A stretch of 31,608 bases of DNA from an uncultured Desulfobacterium sp. (GTDB lineage: Bacteria > Desulfobacterota > Desulfobacteria > Desulfobacterales > Desulfobacteraceae), in the NCBI GenBank assembly GCA_937124525.1, contig CAKZLA010000220.1, positions 1 to 31,608 of the forward strand. The letters run 5' to 3'. Shown one piece after another: positions 1-9,045 of the stretch. The notes under the pieces are model-generated. The model made no database searches and had not been told where the DNA came from. It was given only the letters and a program-made list of their open reading frames with translations. Position 1 is the first letter of the stretch. Each line of letters begins with the position of its first letter. Position numbers and translations under genes: made by a program.

Positions 1-1919
1 CGCAGGGCCTGCGTCACGCACTGAGGCTCTACGCCGCCCCCCACCTGAACCACCTCCGGCGCAGCGCCAAGCAGACCGTTGACGACCTCGCGCAAGGGCA
101 GCTGCCCAACTGCGCACACGATTGAATCAGTCTCAAAAAATACTTTTCTGCCAGCAGTATCCTCGCAGGCAAGTCCATCCCCATCAACGGCAATCCCTTT
201 CATGCCAGTTTCTACCTGTACGTTATGGTGCCTTAGCATCTCAAGCAGAATTGGTTTCTGGCGAACATTGGCGTCCACTGCAATGTTATCCTGCATCTCG
301 ACAATAGTGACTGCCTTGCCCTGTTGTGCAAGAAAGACAGCGGCCTCACACCCTACAAGCCCTCCGCCGATGATGACGACCCGATATCCGACAATGAGAT
401 CCGGGTAGGAAAGTTCACCGGCCAAAATTACCTTTTCATTATCCATACCGGGAATGCCAGGAATAATCGGCGTGGCTCCCACGGCCAGAACCAGAACGTC
501 GGGCGAAATCGTATCCACAAGTTCTCCGGTCACCTCGGTGTTCAAACGAACTTCCACCCCGGCCTTATCCAGTTGGCCGGCAAGACTGTTGATCAGGGCG
601 TACAGATCCTGCTTAAAGGAAATTACCTTAGCAAAATTCAAGGCCCCGCCAAGTACCCCGCTCTTTTCGCACAGCACTACCGTGTGCCTGCGCTGGGCTG
701 CAGTTATGGCGGTCTGCATTCCTCCAGGGCCCCCGCCTGCAACCAGCACCTTCTTCGGCCTGGAGGGCGGCAGTGCAAAGAAGCTTTCATATTCCCTTCC
801 AATGACAGGGTTGACAGAACAGATTCGCGTCTGAGTATGAACTCGCTCAGCAAGACAGGTAAAGCACCGGGTACAACTGACGATCTCGTCATCCCGGCCA
901 AGCATTACTTTTCTGGGCAGAAAGGGATCGGCCAAAAGTGCCCTGGCCATCTCCACCACGTCTGCCTTGCCTGATGCAACAATGTCTTCCATCTGCGAAG
1001 GATCATTAAGAGCGCCAATGCATGCCACGGGAATCTTGACATTGGCCTTTACCGCCTCGGCCAGGTGTACGTTGATACCCCGGTCATCGAACATGGAAGG
1101 ATGGGTTCTCGAAAAAGAGCTTTCGTGTGAACCGGTGGAGACCTGTAAAAGATCTACCTCATTTTCCAGAAGTTTGGCAAAGGCAATGGCGTCTTTAAGG
1201 CCGTGCCCGCCTGGCATGTAATCTTCGGCACTCATCCTAAACTCTATGGGAAAGCCTTTACCCACTGCTGCCCGGACGCTCTCCAGAACTTCCAAGGCAA
1301 AACGGGCGCGGTTGGCCAGAGTCTGCCCGCCGTATTCATCCCCTCGACGATTGACGGCAGGAGAAAAAAACTGATGGATCAGCCAGCCGTGCCCCCCGTG
1401 GATCAACACCATATCGAACCCGGCCCGCTTGGCTAAAGCCGCCCCTTTGCCAAAGGAATCCACGATTTCGTGGATCATGGGTTTGGGCATCTCTTCTACC
1501 CGGGCGCCGTTGGAAAGTGTCTGGGGACTTGGGCCATAGCGCAGGCCACCTTCGCCTTTGGCCATCTGATCTACACCGGCATACATACCGCCATGGGACA
1601 GCTCTATGTTGGCCAGTGCACCATGTCCTTGCATCATTCTTGCGGCCTCTGTGAGCCCGCCCAGGACATGCCCGTCCTCAAGGTTGATATGCCGGGAATG
1701 GCTCATGCCCGTCTTGATGTGGACTATACATTCACTCAAAGTTACAAAGGCTGCCCCGCCTCTGGCCCGAAGGGCATAAAAAGCTGCGGCCCGTCGAGTC
1801 ACATGCCCCTCAGGCGTGATGTCGGGAAAGGCCATGGGAGCAGAGACCATGCGGTGTTTGATAGTGACATCACCGATTTCCAGGGGACGACACAGATTAG
1901 GATATTTTCTTTTCATCAT
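1..1919 (-). CDS. Old-Yellow-Enzyme / 2,4-dienoyl-CoA reductase-like FMN, Fe-S, FAD oxidoreductase (3' end cut by window edge)
   Basis: The frame is open from ATG 1919 to the left edge (639 codons), so no stop is visible. An N-terminal FMN TIM barrel (about residues 1-340) carries the family motif IHGGHGWLIHQF (His174, His177) followed by NRRGDEYGG. A C-x2-C-x2-C-x11-C iron-sulfur motif lies at Cys349, 352, 355 and 367. A flavin/NAD(P) Rossmann region follows, with GGGPGG near residue 397 and GGGLVG near 518. Members such as FadH, BaiCD/BaiH and 2-enoate reductase are about 640-680 aa, so only a short tail is missing. The family reduces activated C=C bonds of enoates, dienoyl-CoAs or cyclic enones with NAD(P)H in the cytoplasm; the substrate here is unknown. 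An AAGGA ribosome site lies about 11 nt before the start; a second ATG at 1916 is equally possible. It is last in a minus-strand series behind dctPQM, 188 bp after dctM, so a shared transcript is possible but not shown. Confidence 0.9.
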   Translation of the reverse strand, partial: MMKRKYPNLCRPLEIGDVTIKHRMVSAPMAFPDITPEGHVTRRAAAFYALRARGGAAFVTLSECIVHIKTGMSHSRHINLEDGHVLGGLTEAARMMQGHGALANIELSHGGMYAGVDQMAKGEGGLRYGPSPQTLSNGARVEEMPKPMIHEIVDSFGKGAALAKRAGFDMVLIHGGHGWLIHQFFSPAVNRRGDEYGGQTLANRARFALEVLESVRAAVGKGFPIEFRMSAEDYMPGGHGLKDAIAFAKLLENEVDLLQVSTGSHESSFSRTHPSMFDDRGINVHLAEAVKANVKIPVACIGALNDPSQMEDIVASGKADVVEMARALLADPFLPRKVMLGRDDEIVSCTRCFTCLAERVHTQTRICSVNPVIGREYESFFALPPSRPKKVLVAGGGPGGMQTAITAAQRRHTVVLCEKSGVLGGALNFAKVISFKQDLYALINSLAGQLDKAGVEVRLNTEVTGELVDTISPDVLVLAVGATPIIPGIPGMDNEKVILAGELSYPDLIVGYRVVIIGGGLVGCEAAVFLAQQGKAVTIVEMQDNIAVDANVRQKPILLEMLRHHNVQVETGMKGIAVDGDGLACEDTAGRKVFFETDSIVCAVGQLPLREVVNGLLGAAPEVVQVGGGVEPQCVTQAL

Positions 1920-2107
1920 AACTTAAACAATCCTTGTGAACAGGTTTACAGGTATTCCTTGAGGGTCCGAGCGTACTTAGGGACGAGGAGTCATTAACTA
2001 CGACAACTATCAGCCAGATACAACTTCAATGCTGAGTTTCTCATATAACTTACGGGTGTTATTGAATCCTCATTCCTTATTAAATTAATTATCTTACGTA
2101 AAGCCCG

Positions 2108-3418
2108 TCAGATCGCATGCTCAGGGAGCCATATCACAATTTCCGGAAAAAGCAGCATGAGAATGATCACCGATACGTCAATAATAATGAAGGGCAGGAT
2201 TGCTTTATACACGGTGGCCATTGTAATGTGTTTCGGTACCACCCCTTTCATGACAAAGAGTAGAAATCCGAACGGTGGGGTTTCCATTGCCACTTCCAGG
2301 TTCACCAGCATGATCAGGGCAAACCAGATTTCGTTAAAACCCAGGGCTGTGACCATGGGCATGAAGATCGGCAAGGTGATCAACATGATGGAGACCTGCT
2401 CCATGAACATGCCAAGGATAAGGATAACAAACTGCATGGAGATCATAAGTATCAGTGGCGGCAGGGGAAGTGAAGTGACGATTTCGACTAAGCTGGAGGT
2501 TGCACCTGAGTATGCGAGGATCTGGCTGAAAGCCAGCGAACCCGTAACGATCAGAAACATCATGACGGTTATTCTCAAAGTTCCGGCCAGGGATTTTTTG
2601 AGCAGTTCCAGATTGAACCGTTTATAGCAGGCAGCAAGTATAAAGGTGGACATGGCTCCCATGGCAGCGGACTCCGTCGGGGTGGCAATGCCCAGAAAAA
2701 TCAGGCCTATAACTGAAAAGATGACAAAACCCAAAGGAAGAATGTACTTAACGGTTACCCGAATTTTCTCCGAAAAGGGAATGGGCTCTGGGGTATAGGA
2801 AGGAGCCATCTCGGGCTGAAGAATACACCGGCCTACAATGTAGCCGATGTAGAGTATGGCCAGCAGCAGTCCCGGCAAGATCCCGCCAATCAGCATCTTA
2901 CCCACGGAAACGTTGGCAATGGCAGCCAGAATAACGGCCAAGGCACTTGGCGGTATGATCATGGCCAGTGCCCCGCACATGCAAGAGCCAATGGAAATGG
3001 AGGGATGATATCCACGTTTTTCCATATCCGGAATCATGACCGAACCCAGCATGGCTGTGGTTCCGATACTCGATCCACTCAAGCAGGAAAACATGGTGCC
3101 CGATGCCAGGGCTAGCACCCCCAGCCTTCCGGGAATCTTACCCAGCCACTTGTCCACTACATCAATGGCCTTTAAGGCGAGTTGGGAGTGGAACAAGACC
3201 TCGCCCATGATTACGAAAAGCGGAACCGGCAACAATGAAAAAGTTGAAACCGAACTAAAAATACTATCGCCCAGCTGATAAAATCCGACCACTCCGTCCC
3301 AAAGAAAATAGGCACCGAACAAGTTGACCACTATGAAGCAGAACGCGACCGGCATGCCCGTGATCAGCAATCCCATCAGACCGCCGATGATAAGTGTTAG
3401 TGAAATCCACCATTCCAT
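2108..3418 (-). CDS. dctM: TRAP transporter large permease DctM
   Basis: This is a 436-aa, highly hydrophobic protein of the usual DctM length, with many predicted membrane spans. It shows the family's Gly/Pro-rich stretches, for example FSCLSGSSIGTTAMLGSVMI near residue 110, the IIPPSALAVILAAIANVSVG segment, and GIATPTESAAMGA near 240. DctM is the inner-membrane channel of TRAP systems, which use an ion gradient to take up organic acids delivered by the periplasmic DctP. The ATG lies one base after the dctQ stop, so the two are almost certainly co-translated. The C-terminus (PFIIIDVSVII...FPEIVIWLPEHAI) is useful for recognising the dctM relic at 30417. The substrate cannot be read from the permease. 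Confidence 0.95.
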   Translation of the reverse strand: MEWWISLTLIIGGLMGLLITGMPVAFCFIVVNLFGAYFLWDGVVGFYQLGDSIFSSVSTFSLLPVPLFVIMGEVLFHSQLALKAIDVVDKWLGKIPGRLGVLALASGTMFSCLSGSSIGTTAMLGSVMIPDMEKRGYHPSISIGSCMCGALAMIIPPSALAVILAAIANVSVGKMLIGGILPGLLLAILYIGYIVGRCILQPEMAPSYTPEPIPFSEKIRVTVKYILPLGFVIFSVIGLIFLGIATPTESAAMGAMSTFILAACYKRFNLELLKKSLAGTLRITVMMFLIVTGSLAFSQILAYSGATSSLVEIVTSLPLPPLILMISMQFVILILGMFMEQVSIMLITLPIFMPMVTALGFNEIWFALIMLVNLEVAMETPPFGFLLFVMKGVVPKHITMATVYKAILPFIIIDVSVIILMLLFPEIVIWLPEHAI

Positions 3419-3419
3419 A

Positions 3420-3980
3420 TTACAACGCCTCCGTTTCTGATGACTGGGATGCCATAAGCTGTTTCTGTCCCGACAAGTTTTGATTTGAACCCATCAACAG
3501 AGAAAAAAACTGACGAATGGATTCAAGGCACAGGAAAAAGCAGCCAAAGGGAATAATCCACACCACACTCCACTTCGGGAGCGTCAGCATTTTAATCATA
3601 ATGATATGCCGCTGATACAGATCCCATGTGCCACCGCAGGTGAAGATGAAAAGAACGAAAGTCGCAATGGATATCACAAAACAGGAGAATAATTTAAATT
3701 TGTGGATCGTTCGTTTTGAACAAAAGAAAAACAAGATATCAACGTTAACATGCCCTTTTTCCCTTAAAAGCCACGGGCTTCCCAGAAAGGTAAGGTAGAC
3801 CAGCAGATACTCGCACACCTCCATTGCCCATCCCGTAGGATTCCGAAACATGTAGCGCATTACAACATCATAACAAATCAAAAGCATCATAAAGAGTAAT
3901 ATGGCACCGGACACCACGGCCATGGCATTGAGCATGCCGTCGAACCACCGTTTGGACCTTGTTAGCAGTGTTGTCATCAT
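3420..3980 (-). CDS. dctQ: TRAP transporter small permease DctQ
   Basis: This 186-aa protein has four hydrophobic segments (about residues 18-40, 55-75, 95-118 and 132-155) separated by charged loops, which is the DctQ layout. The motifs YDVVMRYMFRNPTGWAMEVCEYL and FLGSPWLLREKGHVNVDI are typical of the family. DctQ pairs with DctM in the cytoplasmic membrane and helps dock the periplasmic binding protein. It sits between dctP (88 bp upstream) and dctM (1 bp downstream) on the minus strand. The first ATG of an ATGATG start is chosen, with a GGAAGA ribosome site a few bases upstream. The hydrophilic tail after residue 160 is longer than in many family members but unremarkable. Confidence 0.93.
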   Translation of the reverse strand: MMTTLLTRSKRWFDGMLNAMAVVSGAILLFMMLLICYDVVMRYMFRNPTGWAMEVCEYLLVYLTFLGSPWLLREKGHVNVDILFFFCSKRTIHKFKLFSCFVISIATFVLFIFTCGGTWDLYQRHIIMIKMLTLPKWSVVWIIPFGCFFLCLESIRQFFSLLMGSNQNLSGQKQLMASQSSETEAL

Positions 3981-4068
3981 TAATCTTCCATTTTTTGATT
4001 AGAGAGTATCCCGGTTGCCTCGCCCTGGGGACCAGGCAGCCGGAGCAATATCCTTATGTCTTGCGACC

Positions 4069-5085
4069 TTATTTTTTCAAGGGCTTTGAAATCATTTCTT
4101 TCAACATAGGCCCGTCCTCAGGTGCTTCTTTAATAATAGCCGCCCAGGTTTCATCGTAGGCCATATTGACAAATTTTTCAGCCTCTGCAGGTTCCAGATG
4201 TATTTCCTGGATGCCAGCGGCCTTCATTTTTTCCCATCCTTGCTCCTTTTCGCGCAGGATACGGACAGTATCCACTCCCTCAAAGACTTCCACGCAATGT
4301 TCGAGTACCTGCTGAAGGTCCTTGGGTAGGCTGTTATACTTCTTCAGGTTGATCAGAGTGGCGTTTTCAAGTTGAAATACACCTGGTATGATCTTGTACT
4401 TAGTAACCTCGTGCCAGCCCCAGTCGGGAATCTCGAAATCGGAGGTAAACATATAGCCGTCCACGACGCCTCGTTGCATGGCCGTATAAACGTCGGTGGG
4501 TGGAATGATGATTGGTTTGGCACCAAGTTTTTTGATAAACGGGGTGTAGAGTGGCATCGCCCTAATTTTCAAGCCCTTGAAATCGGCAATTTTTTCTACC
4601 TTCTTGGAGGTGTAGATGCTGAAGTCAATCACGGAATGAATTGTGCCCAGGTACTTTGCACCGATCTTCTCCTGACAGATCCTGTCCCAGACGTCATGAA
4701 CGCCTGTCTGCCGTTCCTCCCAAGATGTCAGCCGGGAAAGGCCCTTAGCCTGCAGTGCAGGGGCAAAGGATTTCATATATCCGAAAGGCGTATACAGAAT
4801 CATGTCGATGGTGCCGCGGCGGATCGCTTCTCCCTGGTCAAATGACTTGACAACTTCCGGCCCGCCCATGTAATTGATCTTCAGACGTCCGTTTGACTGT
4901 TTATCAATCATCGCGATCAGGTCGGACAGTGCCCGGTTGACCATCCCGCTTTTGGGAAAGGATGTCACAGCTTTAAGCCGAATTGTGTCCGAAGCCTGCG
5001 AAGCCTTTGGAGCGATCAACATTGCTCCCAGTGCTATAAAAATAGCTGTCACAAAAAGCCAATTCCTCAAATTCATCTTTTTCAT
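4069..5085 (-). CDS. dctP: TRAP transporter substrate-binding protein DctP (copy 1)
   Basis: This is a 338-aa periplasmic solute-binding protein. Residues 1-31 form a signal peptide: MKKMNLRNW, a hydrophobic core, then a likely cleavage after ASQA. The mature part has the DctP fold signatures, including the FKGLKIRAMP strand with the substrate-carboxylate arginine expected in this family, and QRGVVDGYMF. It captures an organic acid for DctQM, encoded directly downstream. The start has AAGGA 6-7 nt upstream. It is visibly a close paralogue of the orphan dctP at 15142, sharing long runs such as LQAKGLS and AKPIIIPPTD. Both copies lie next to a kind-B transhydroxylase pair, so an aromatic or phenolic carboxylate is a reasonable guess for the ligand, but this is inference. 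Confidence 0.95.
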   Translation of the reverse strand: MKKMNLRNWLFVTAIFIALGAMLIAPKASQASDTIRLKAVTSFPKSGMVNRALSDLIAMIDKQSNGRLKINYMGGPEVVKSFDQGEAIRRGTIDMILYTPFGYMKSFAPALQAKGLSRLTSWEERQTGVHDVWDRICQEKIGAKYLGTIHSVIDFSIYTSKKVEKIADFKGLKIRAMPLYTPFIKKLGAKPIIIPPTDVYTAMQRGVVDGYMFTSDFEIPDWGWHEVTKYKIIPGVFQLENATLINLKKYNSLPKDLQQVLEHCVEVFEGVDTVRILREKEQGWEKMKAAGIQEIHLEPAEAEKFVNMAYDETWAAIIKEAPEDGPMLKEMISKPLKK

Positions 5086-5191
5086 ACCAACATTCCTTAT
5101 TATTATTTCATTGTATATGTAAGCGATTTATGCCGGATCAAGTATGGAACCCCCCAGATCCTTATACCTATTCGTTTTTATTTCATCGATA

Positions 5192-5217
5192 ATTATAGAT
5201 TGAGATAAATATGTCAA
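5192..5217 (-). promoter_or_regulatory. Candidate promoter of dctPQM
   Basis: On the minus strand a perfect TTGACA (5217-5212) is followed by TATAAT (5197-5192), about 107 bp before the dctP start. The spacing between the two boxes is only 14 nt, shorter than the ideal 17, so the exact -10 could instead overlap AATTAT just downstream. It would give dctPQM a promoter of its own, separate from the transhydroxylase genes further upstream. Confidence 0.4.
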
Positions 5218-5276
5218 CAAAAAAAGCCTTTTCTTTCAAGGTTTAATTAAAACTGAAAAAAAAAGTGCATTTTATG

Positions 5277-5302
5277 TTGACAAACTTCCTAATATTAGTA
5301 GC
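5277..5302 (+). promoter_or_regulatory. Promoter with palindromic operator-like element, upstream of the lrp relic
   Basis: TTGACA (5277-5282) is followed at once by the perfect 10-bp palindrome CTAATATTAG (5289-5298). The arrangement matches the one upstream of the intact lrp-type gene (TTGACA at 9318, GCTAATATTCGTAG at 9329), including the CCAGGACAAAA stretch just before the start codon. This is therefore a duplicated promoter. It also lies about 190-210 bp upstream of dctP on the other strand and could still serve as a regulator site there. Confidence 0.5.
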
Positions 5303-5338
5303 AGCAAATTATAAAATTATTTCTACCAGGACAAAACA

Positions 5339-5483
5339 ATGAAACTCAATAAGACCGACTTTCTGTGAATCAAGGCACTTCAGGAAAACGGCATGGACCT
5401 GGCCGAGGGACATGATATAAAACCAAAACCATCGCAAAAAAACGGAGCGCCTGCTGAAAAAAAATAGGTGATATCAATTATCA
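5339..5483 (+). pseudogene. Relic of an Lrp/AsnC-type regulator gene
   Basis: The stretch starting at ATG 5339 aligns by eye with the first 150 bases of the intact regulator gene at 9382: MKLNKTDF here against MKLNRTDF there, then matching blocks such as aatcaaggcacttca, gagcgcctg and ggtgatatc. It has a premature TGA at codon 10, several small deletions, and homology ends after about codon 50. Its promoter region is retained. It faces the end of the small-subunit gene at 5578 and is divergent from dctP, the same geometry as the intact regulator and the large subunit at 8935. Confidence 0.85.
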
Positions 5484-5513
5484 AGGTATAGTTCATTCTG
5501 TAAAAACAAATGG

Positions 5514-5543
5514 AAGGGTCAATTTTCCATAAAATCGACCCTT
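5514..5543. terminator. Strong hairpin between small subunit B1 and dctP
   Basis: AAGGGTC (5514-5520) pairs with GACCCTT (5537-5543), and inside it ATTTT pairs with AAAAT around a CCAT loop. It lies 35 bp past the stop of the minus-strand small-subunit gene. No strong T-run follows on either strand, so it may stabilise RNA ends or only partly terminate. It would lower read-through from the transhydroxylase pair into dctPQM. Confidence 0.6.
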
Positions 5544-5577
5544 TGGTTTCAGATTTGCATGTAAAAAATTAAATCGC

Positions 5578-6414
5578 TCAATTACATGTCAATAAAATTT
5601 CTCCTAAATTTTTATCAATATCCGTTTTGAGATCAATTGTTCTTGGTTTATAACCATCATTTTCGATGATGATCTGAAACGTCTTGCCAGCCTCAAGGCC
5701 CTTAAATTCAAAATCACCGAAAAAATCTGTTGTACTGATTTTTTCCGTTCCATTACCTTTAAGGGTCACCTTAACCCCCTGAGCACAGACGTCCTGCGAA
5801 TCTTCAAGCATGACTTCACCCATGATAATCCTTTTGGGAATATTGCGGTAAACAACACTGGGCTTCAAGGCATAAGCGGGATTGAGTTCTTCCGTGGCTG
5901 CTGCTGCAATGTCCTTTGCAATCTCACTGTTAGGATCGTCGAGATCACCAAACAAAAGAGCACCACTTGGGCATGCCTCTACACATCTTGGCTCTTTTGC
6001 TCCATTTTCAAGAAGATGCACGCAGAAGCTACATTTTTGAGGAACATCATAAATCTCATTCCAGGTAATCGCCCGGTGAGGGCAGTAGGTCATTATTTCT
6101 CTATTACCCTTTGCCTTTTCCGGATCAATCACAACAATACCGTCCGGACGACGGTAAATTTCTCCGTCAACCGCCTTGTCTACACAAGGTGCATCTGCAC
6201 ACTGGAGGCATGGCATGACAACATAGTCTACCTTAACCTTAGGGCAGACTCCCATTTCCTTTTCGGTGACTTTCATAAATGGGCTGCCTTCATTGGGCAT
6301 TGCCATCGAAAAGGGCGGATAATCATTGCCTGTATATTCATCCTTACATGCTAAAAAGCAGCTATAGCATCCATTACATTTATTTACATCTATTCTCATT
6401 CCATATCTGGCCAT
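5578..6414 (-). CDS. athS: Transhydroxylase-type small subunit, three-cluster kind (B1)
   Basis: This is the iron-sulfur partner of the large subunit that ends 4 bp upstream. I place the start at ATG 6414 (MARYGMRIDV), with GGGAGG 9 nt upstream; the longer frame from 6438 would overlap the large subunit. Cluster cysteines are at 13, 16, 19, 23, then 69, 72, 77, then 111, then 128, 131, 144, 148: twelve in all. The fourth cysteine of motif II is Ala and the first three of motif III are replaced by DPEKAKGNREIMTY. Exactly one of the four DmsB-type clusters is therefore lost and three remain, as in Pelobacter AthS. Residues about 200-279 form the extra beta-sandwich (carboxypeptidase-regulatory/transthyretin-like) domain that AthS also has. 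There is no signal peptide or membrane anchor, so it is cytoplasmic. It carries electrons or stabilises the Mo subunit. Confidence 0.9.
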   Translation of the reverse strand: MARYGMRIDVNKCNGCYSCFLACKDEYTGNDYPPFSMAMPNEGSPFMKVTEKEMGVCPKVKVDYVVMPCLQCADAPCVDKAVDGEIYRRPDGIVVIDPEKAKGNREIMTYCPHRAITWNEIYDVPQKCSFCVHLLENGAKEPRCVEACPSGALLFGDLDDPNSEIAKDIAAAATEELNPAYALKPSVVYRNIPKRIIMGEVMLEDSQDVCAQGVKVTLKGNGTEKISTTDFFGDFEFKGLEAGKTFQIIIENDGYKPRTIDLKTDIDKNLGEILLTCN

Positions 6415-6418
6415 CGTA

Positions 6419-8935
6419 TTAACCCTCCCATTTTCCAATTTCTATCAGACAGGTATTCGGTGTCATTCCGGGTACATTTTTGGACATCATTCGTGACGAT
6501 GTGAGGATATTGACACATCCTCCTCTGTCTACCGAATCTGGCTTGCCGGGTTCCAAAGGGTCATAATTGGCTGCTGATCCATAACTGTGGACGACTCCGG
6601 GAGGAACTCTTTGTGTCAGAACCGCAACACAAAGAACCGTGCCACGGTCATTATAAAGTTTTACGATATCTTCATTCTGAATACCGCGTTTGGCGGCGTC
6701 AACCGGGTTGATTCTTACAGGCCAGTATGCATAGCCATTCTTTTTGATGCGGTGGGTCGGGATTTCATTGAGCCAGTCGGTATGTTTGTCATACATGGTA
6801 TGAAAACTAAACCGTGGATGGGGACTAATGATCTGAAGTGGATATTTTTCTCTGATCGGGCTGTTATGACCTTCCCAGCTTTCGATATAGTGCGGAATGG
6901 GCGGTCTTTCCTCGTCATCTGGAAGATTTTGTGCCAAACTCTGGGATGCAAATTCAAATTTCCCGGAGTATGTGCTCAGTTCATGGCCCTTGTCTGTTCC
7001 CCGTTTCGGATTCATGGAATCAGGGGTATCACAGGGACGGCCTTCATTGAACCAGCGTAATGCAGGTGTGGATTTGTAATCTTCCGACGGACTGATAATA
7101 ATGTAGCCCTTTTTATCAAACTCTTCCCAGCTCGTAATCTTGGGCAGGTCTGATATTGCATAATAGGCTTTGGCCCAGTCCATATCAGTTTTTCCGCCGT
7201 CTGTATAAAGATCCTTCATCCCCAGTTTTTCGGAAAGGAGCGTAAAAATTTCATAGTCCGGTTTTGACTCCCACAGGGGTTCAATGGCTTTTTGCTGACG
7301 GACGATTATCCTAAAGTTACAGCCATTGTTGCCGTGGTTGCTGTATCCACCTGCAGCTGCCCATTCTCCCCAGTCATCCCTTTCAATAGCCGTACAGGCC
7401 GGAAATATAATATCTGCGAACTTGGTTTCGCTGCAATACCAGCAATCCTGGTTTACGACAAATTCCAGGTTCGGACTCTGGTACATCTTTACCCATTTAC
7501 TCGTATCACTCATGGTCCCAATGAAGCTGCCGCCATATCTGTAAAACATCTTTATTTCAGAATAACCCTCCATGGGGTAGCTAAATTTCTGAAACTGCTG
7601 TTCCAGGCTCTGACCGCAGAAACCGGATCCGGTCCATTCATCTTTGCCGTTTATTATGGCTTCCGGTAGTGTCAGCCTATACAACCGCTGCTTGGTCGGG
7701 TTGGTGATCTTGGTCTTGGCTGCTTTTGTGATGGCCATTCGGGTATCAAGGTCGGCGTATCCTGGAACATAATAAGAGGTATCGGCAGGGCATCCCATGG
7801 TCGTCCCCCAAATGGAAGTTCCGGGTTTTCCAAGCCCCTGCATGGCCTGCAACAGGACCATCAGCCTGGCCCATTCTGTTCCAAAAGCAGTCCTGCAGGC
7901 GCCGCCTTCACCACCTCGGGTTCCAGCAGAGAGAATCGTTTTTTTGGCAGCCCATTCCCTGGCAAGGGATCTGATCTTTCTTGCGGGTATCCCTGATTTT
8001 TCCGCCGCCCACTCAGGGGTTTTGGCCTGGCCGTCTTCTTTTCCGGTGACGTACAATTTAAACTCGTCAAAACCAATGGTCCTGTTTTCCACAAAATCTT
8101 TATCATAGGTATCGTCTTCAATCCATGTGAAGGCGATTGAAAGAGCAACGGCTGCGTTTGAATCCGGATTAGGTGGAAGCCATGTGCCGTCCATGTGGGC
8201 GGCGGTATAGTTGAAATATGGATCAAGGAAAACCATTTTAACGCCTTTTTCCTTGAGCCATTGTCTCCAGATGACTGCATCCTGGCCGCAGTAGATGGCT
8301 CTGGTCGTATCCGGGTCATTGGACCAAAAAACGATCATCTCGGCATTCTGCAAAGCATCTTCAAGAAGATCATACTGTTCGGGCATACCCAGGCGCCAAA
8401 AAAATCCCCAGGTATGTGTAGCGCCCCAATGCCAGCCTTCCCAGGAGTCAGGGTTATCCAGCACCGGCGTAAATTCCAGCATGTCCATAAACCGCGGGAA
8501 CGGCCCCATTTTATATCCGACAATGCCCCAGTTATGGTGGGATGAGGTCATGCCTGAGATGGCAGAGCCGCCGTATTCCTTTTTGATTCTTTTGATCTCG
8601 TTGGCGGTAATATTTAACGCCTCTTCCCAGCTAATAGGTACGTAGGGGGATTTACCCCTGTTTTGGGGATTCCTTTCACCATTGGGATCAAAATCAACCC
8701 GTTTCATGGGGTACTTAATTCTGTCGGATGAATACAGCCTCGTCCTTTCTGCATGGACAAACGGTGCCAGATTTGCCTTTAACGGCGGGCTGTATTTCTT
8801 TCCATCGGCCTCGATTGTCCAGGCTTTAAAATCGTTTTCTTGCATAATCAAAGGCTGCACCCTCGTAACTTTTCCTTCTTTCACTGTTACTGATATTGGC
8901 CCTTCATTCGTACAGCTTGTAAATACTTTTTCCAT
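6419..8935 (-). CDS. athL: Pyrogallol-phloroglucinol transhydroxylase-like molybdopterin large subunit (kind B, B1)
   Basis: This 838-aa protein belongs to the DMSO reductase family and binds Mo-bis-MGD. It lacks the N-terminal cysteine cluster motif (only Cys8 is near the start), as in AthL. The active-site layout follows Pelobacter AthL: SSHHNWG with His133 (AthL His144), Tyr141 (Tyr152), and NPDSW with Asp163, Ser164 (the Mo ligand, AthL Ser175) and Trp165. The spacing of 31 residues from His to Ser is the same. AthL Arg153 is Lys142 here. PGYAD near residue 400 is also shared. There is no Tat signal, so it is cytoplasmic. The family moves a hydroxyl group between polyhydroxybenzenes without net redox change; whether this copy uses pyrogallol is not shown. 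AAGGA lies 7 nt before ATG. It heads a minus-strand series with its small subunit, and is divergent from the lrp-type regulator. Confidence 0.9.
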   Translation of the reverse strand: MEKVFTSCTNEGPISVTVKEGKVTRVQPLIMQENDFKAWTIEADGKKYSPPLKANLAPFVHAERTRLYSSDRIKYPMKRVDFDPNGERNPQNRGKSPYVPISWEEALNITANEIKRIKKEYGGSAISGMTSSHHNWGIVGYKMGPFPRFMDMLEFTPVLDNPDSWEGWHWGATHTWGFFWRLGMPEQYDLLEDALQNAEMIVFWSNDPDTTRAIYCGQDAVIWRQWLKEKGVKMVFLDPYFNYTAAHMDGTWLPPNPDSNAAVALSIAFTWIEDDTYDKDFVENRTIGFDEFKLYVTGKEDGQAKTPEWAAEKSGIPARKIRSLAREWAAKKTILSAGTRGGEGGACRTAFGTEWARLMVLLQAMQGLGKPGTSIWGTTMGCPADTSYYVPGYADLDTRMAITKAAKTKITNPTKQRLYRLTLPEAIINGKDEWTGSGFCGQSLEQQFQKFSYPMEGYSEIKMFYRYGGSFIGTMSDTSKWVKMYQSPNLEFVVNQDCWYCSETKFADIIFPACTAIERDDWGEWAAAGGYSNHGNNGCNFRIIVRQQKAIEPLWESKPDYEIFTLLSEKLGMKDLYTDGGKTDMDWAKAYYAISDLPKITSWEEFDKKGYIIISPSEDYKSTPALRWFNEGRPCDTPDSMNPKRGTDKGHELSTYSGKFEFASQSLAQNLPDDEERPPIPHYIESWEGHNSPIREKYPLQIISPHPRFSFHTMYDKHTDWLNEIPTHRIKKNGYAYWPVRINPVDAAKRGIQNEDIVKLYNDRGTVLCVAVLTQRVPPGVVHSYGSAANYDPLEPGKPDSVDRGGCVNILTSSRMMSKNVPGMTPNTCLIEIGKWEG

Positions 8936-9000
8936 AACATTTCCTTTTGAAGGTCTATAAATGCAAATTGGTATGAAATTATAGATAAATGTTCACTTTT

Positions 9001-9045
9001 ATGCTAATAATTTGTGTTGTATGCTAATAATAAGCATATTGTCAA
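9001..9045 (-). promoter_or_regulatory. Promoter and paired operator-like palindromes upstream of large subunit B1
   Basis: On the minus strand TTGACA (9045-9040) is followed by a near-perfect palindrome at 9037-9021, ATGCTTATTATTAGCAT, filling the place between -35 and -10. A second copy of the half-site, TTATTAGCAT, lies at 9010-9001. The -10 is weak (TACAAC region). A palindrome covering the spacer suggests that a regulator competes with or positions RNA polymerase. The same core recurs at 9329, 5289 and, more loosely, 14920. Confidence 0.55.

Noticed and set aside
324..974. 216-codon plus-strand frame and several others between 79 and 1997
   Set aside because: They lie antisense to the clearly coding flavoprotein on the minus strand, lack family motifs and have odd composition.
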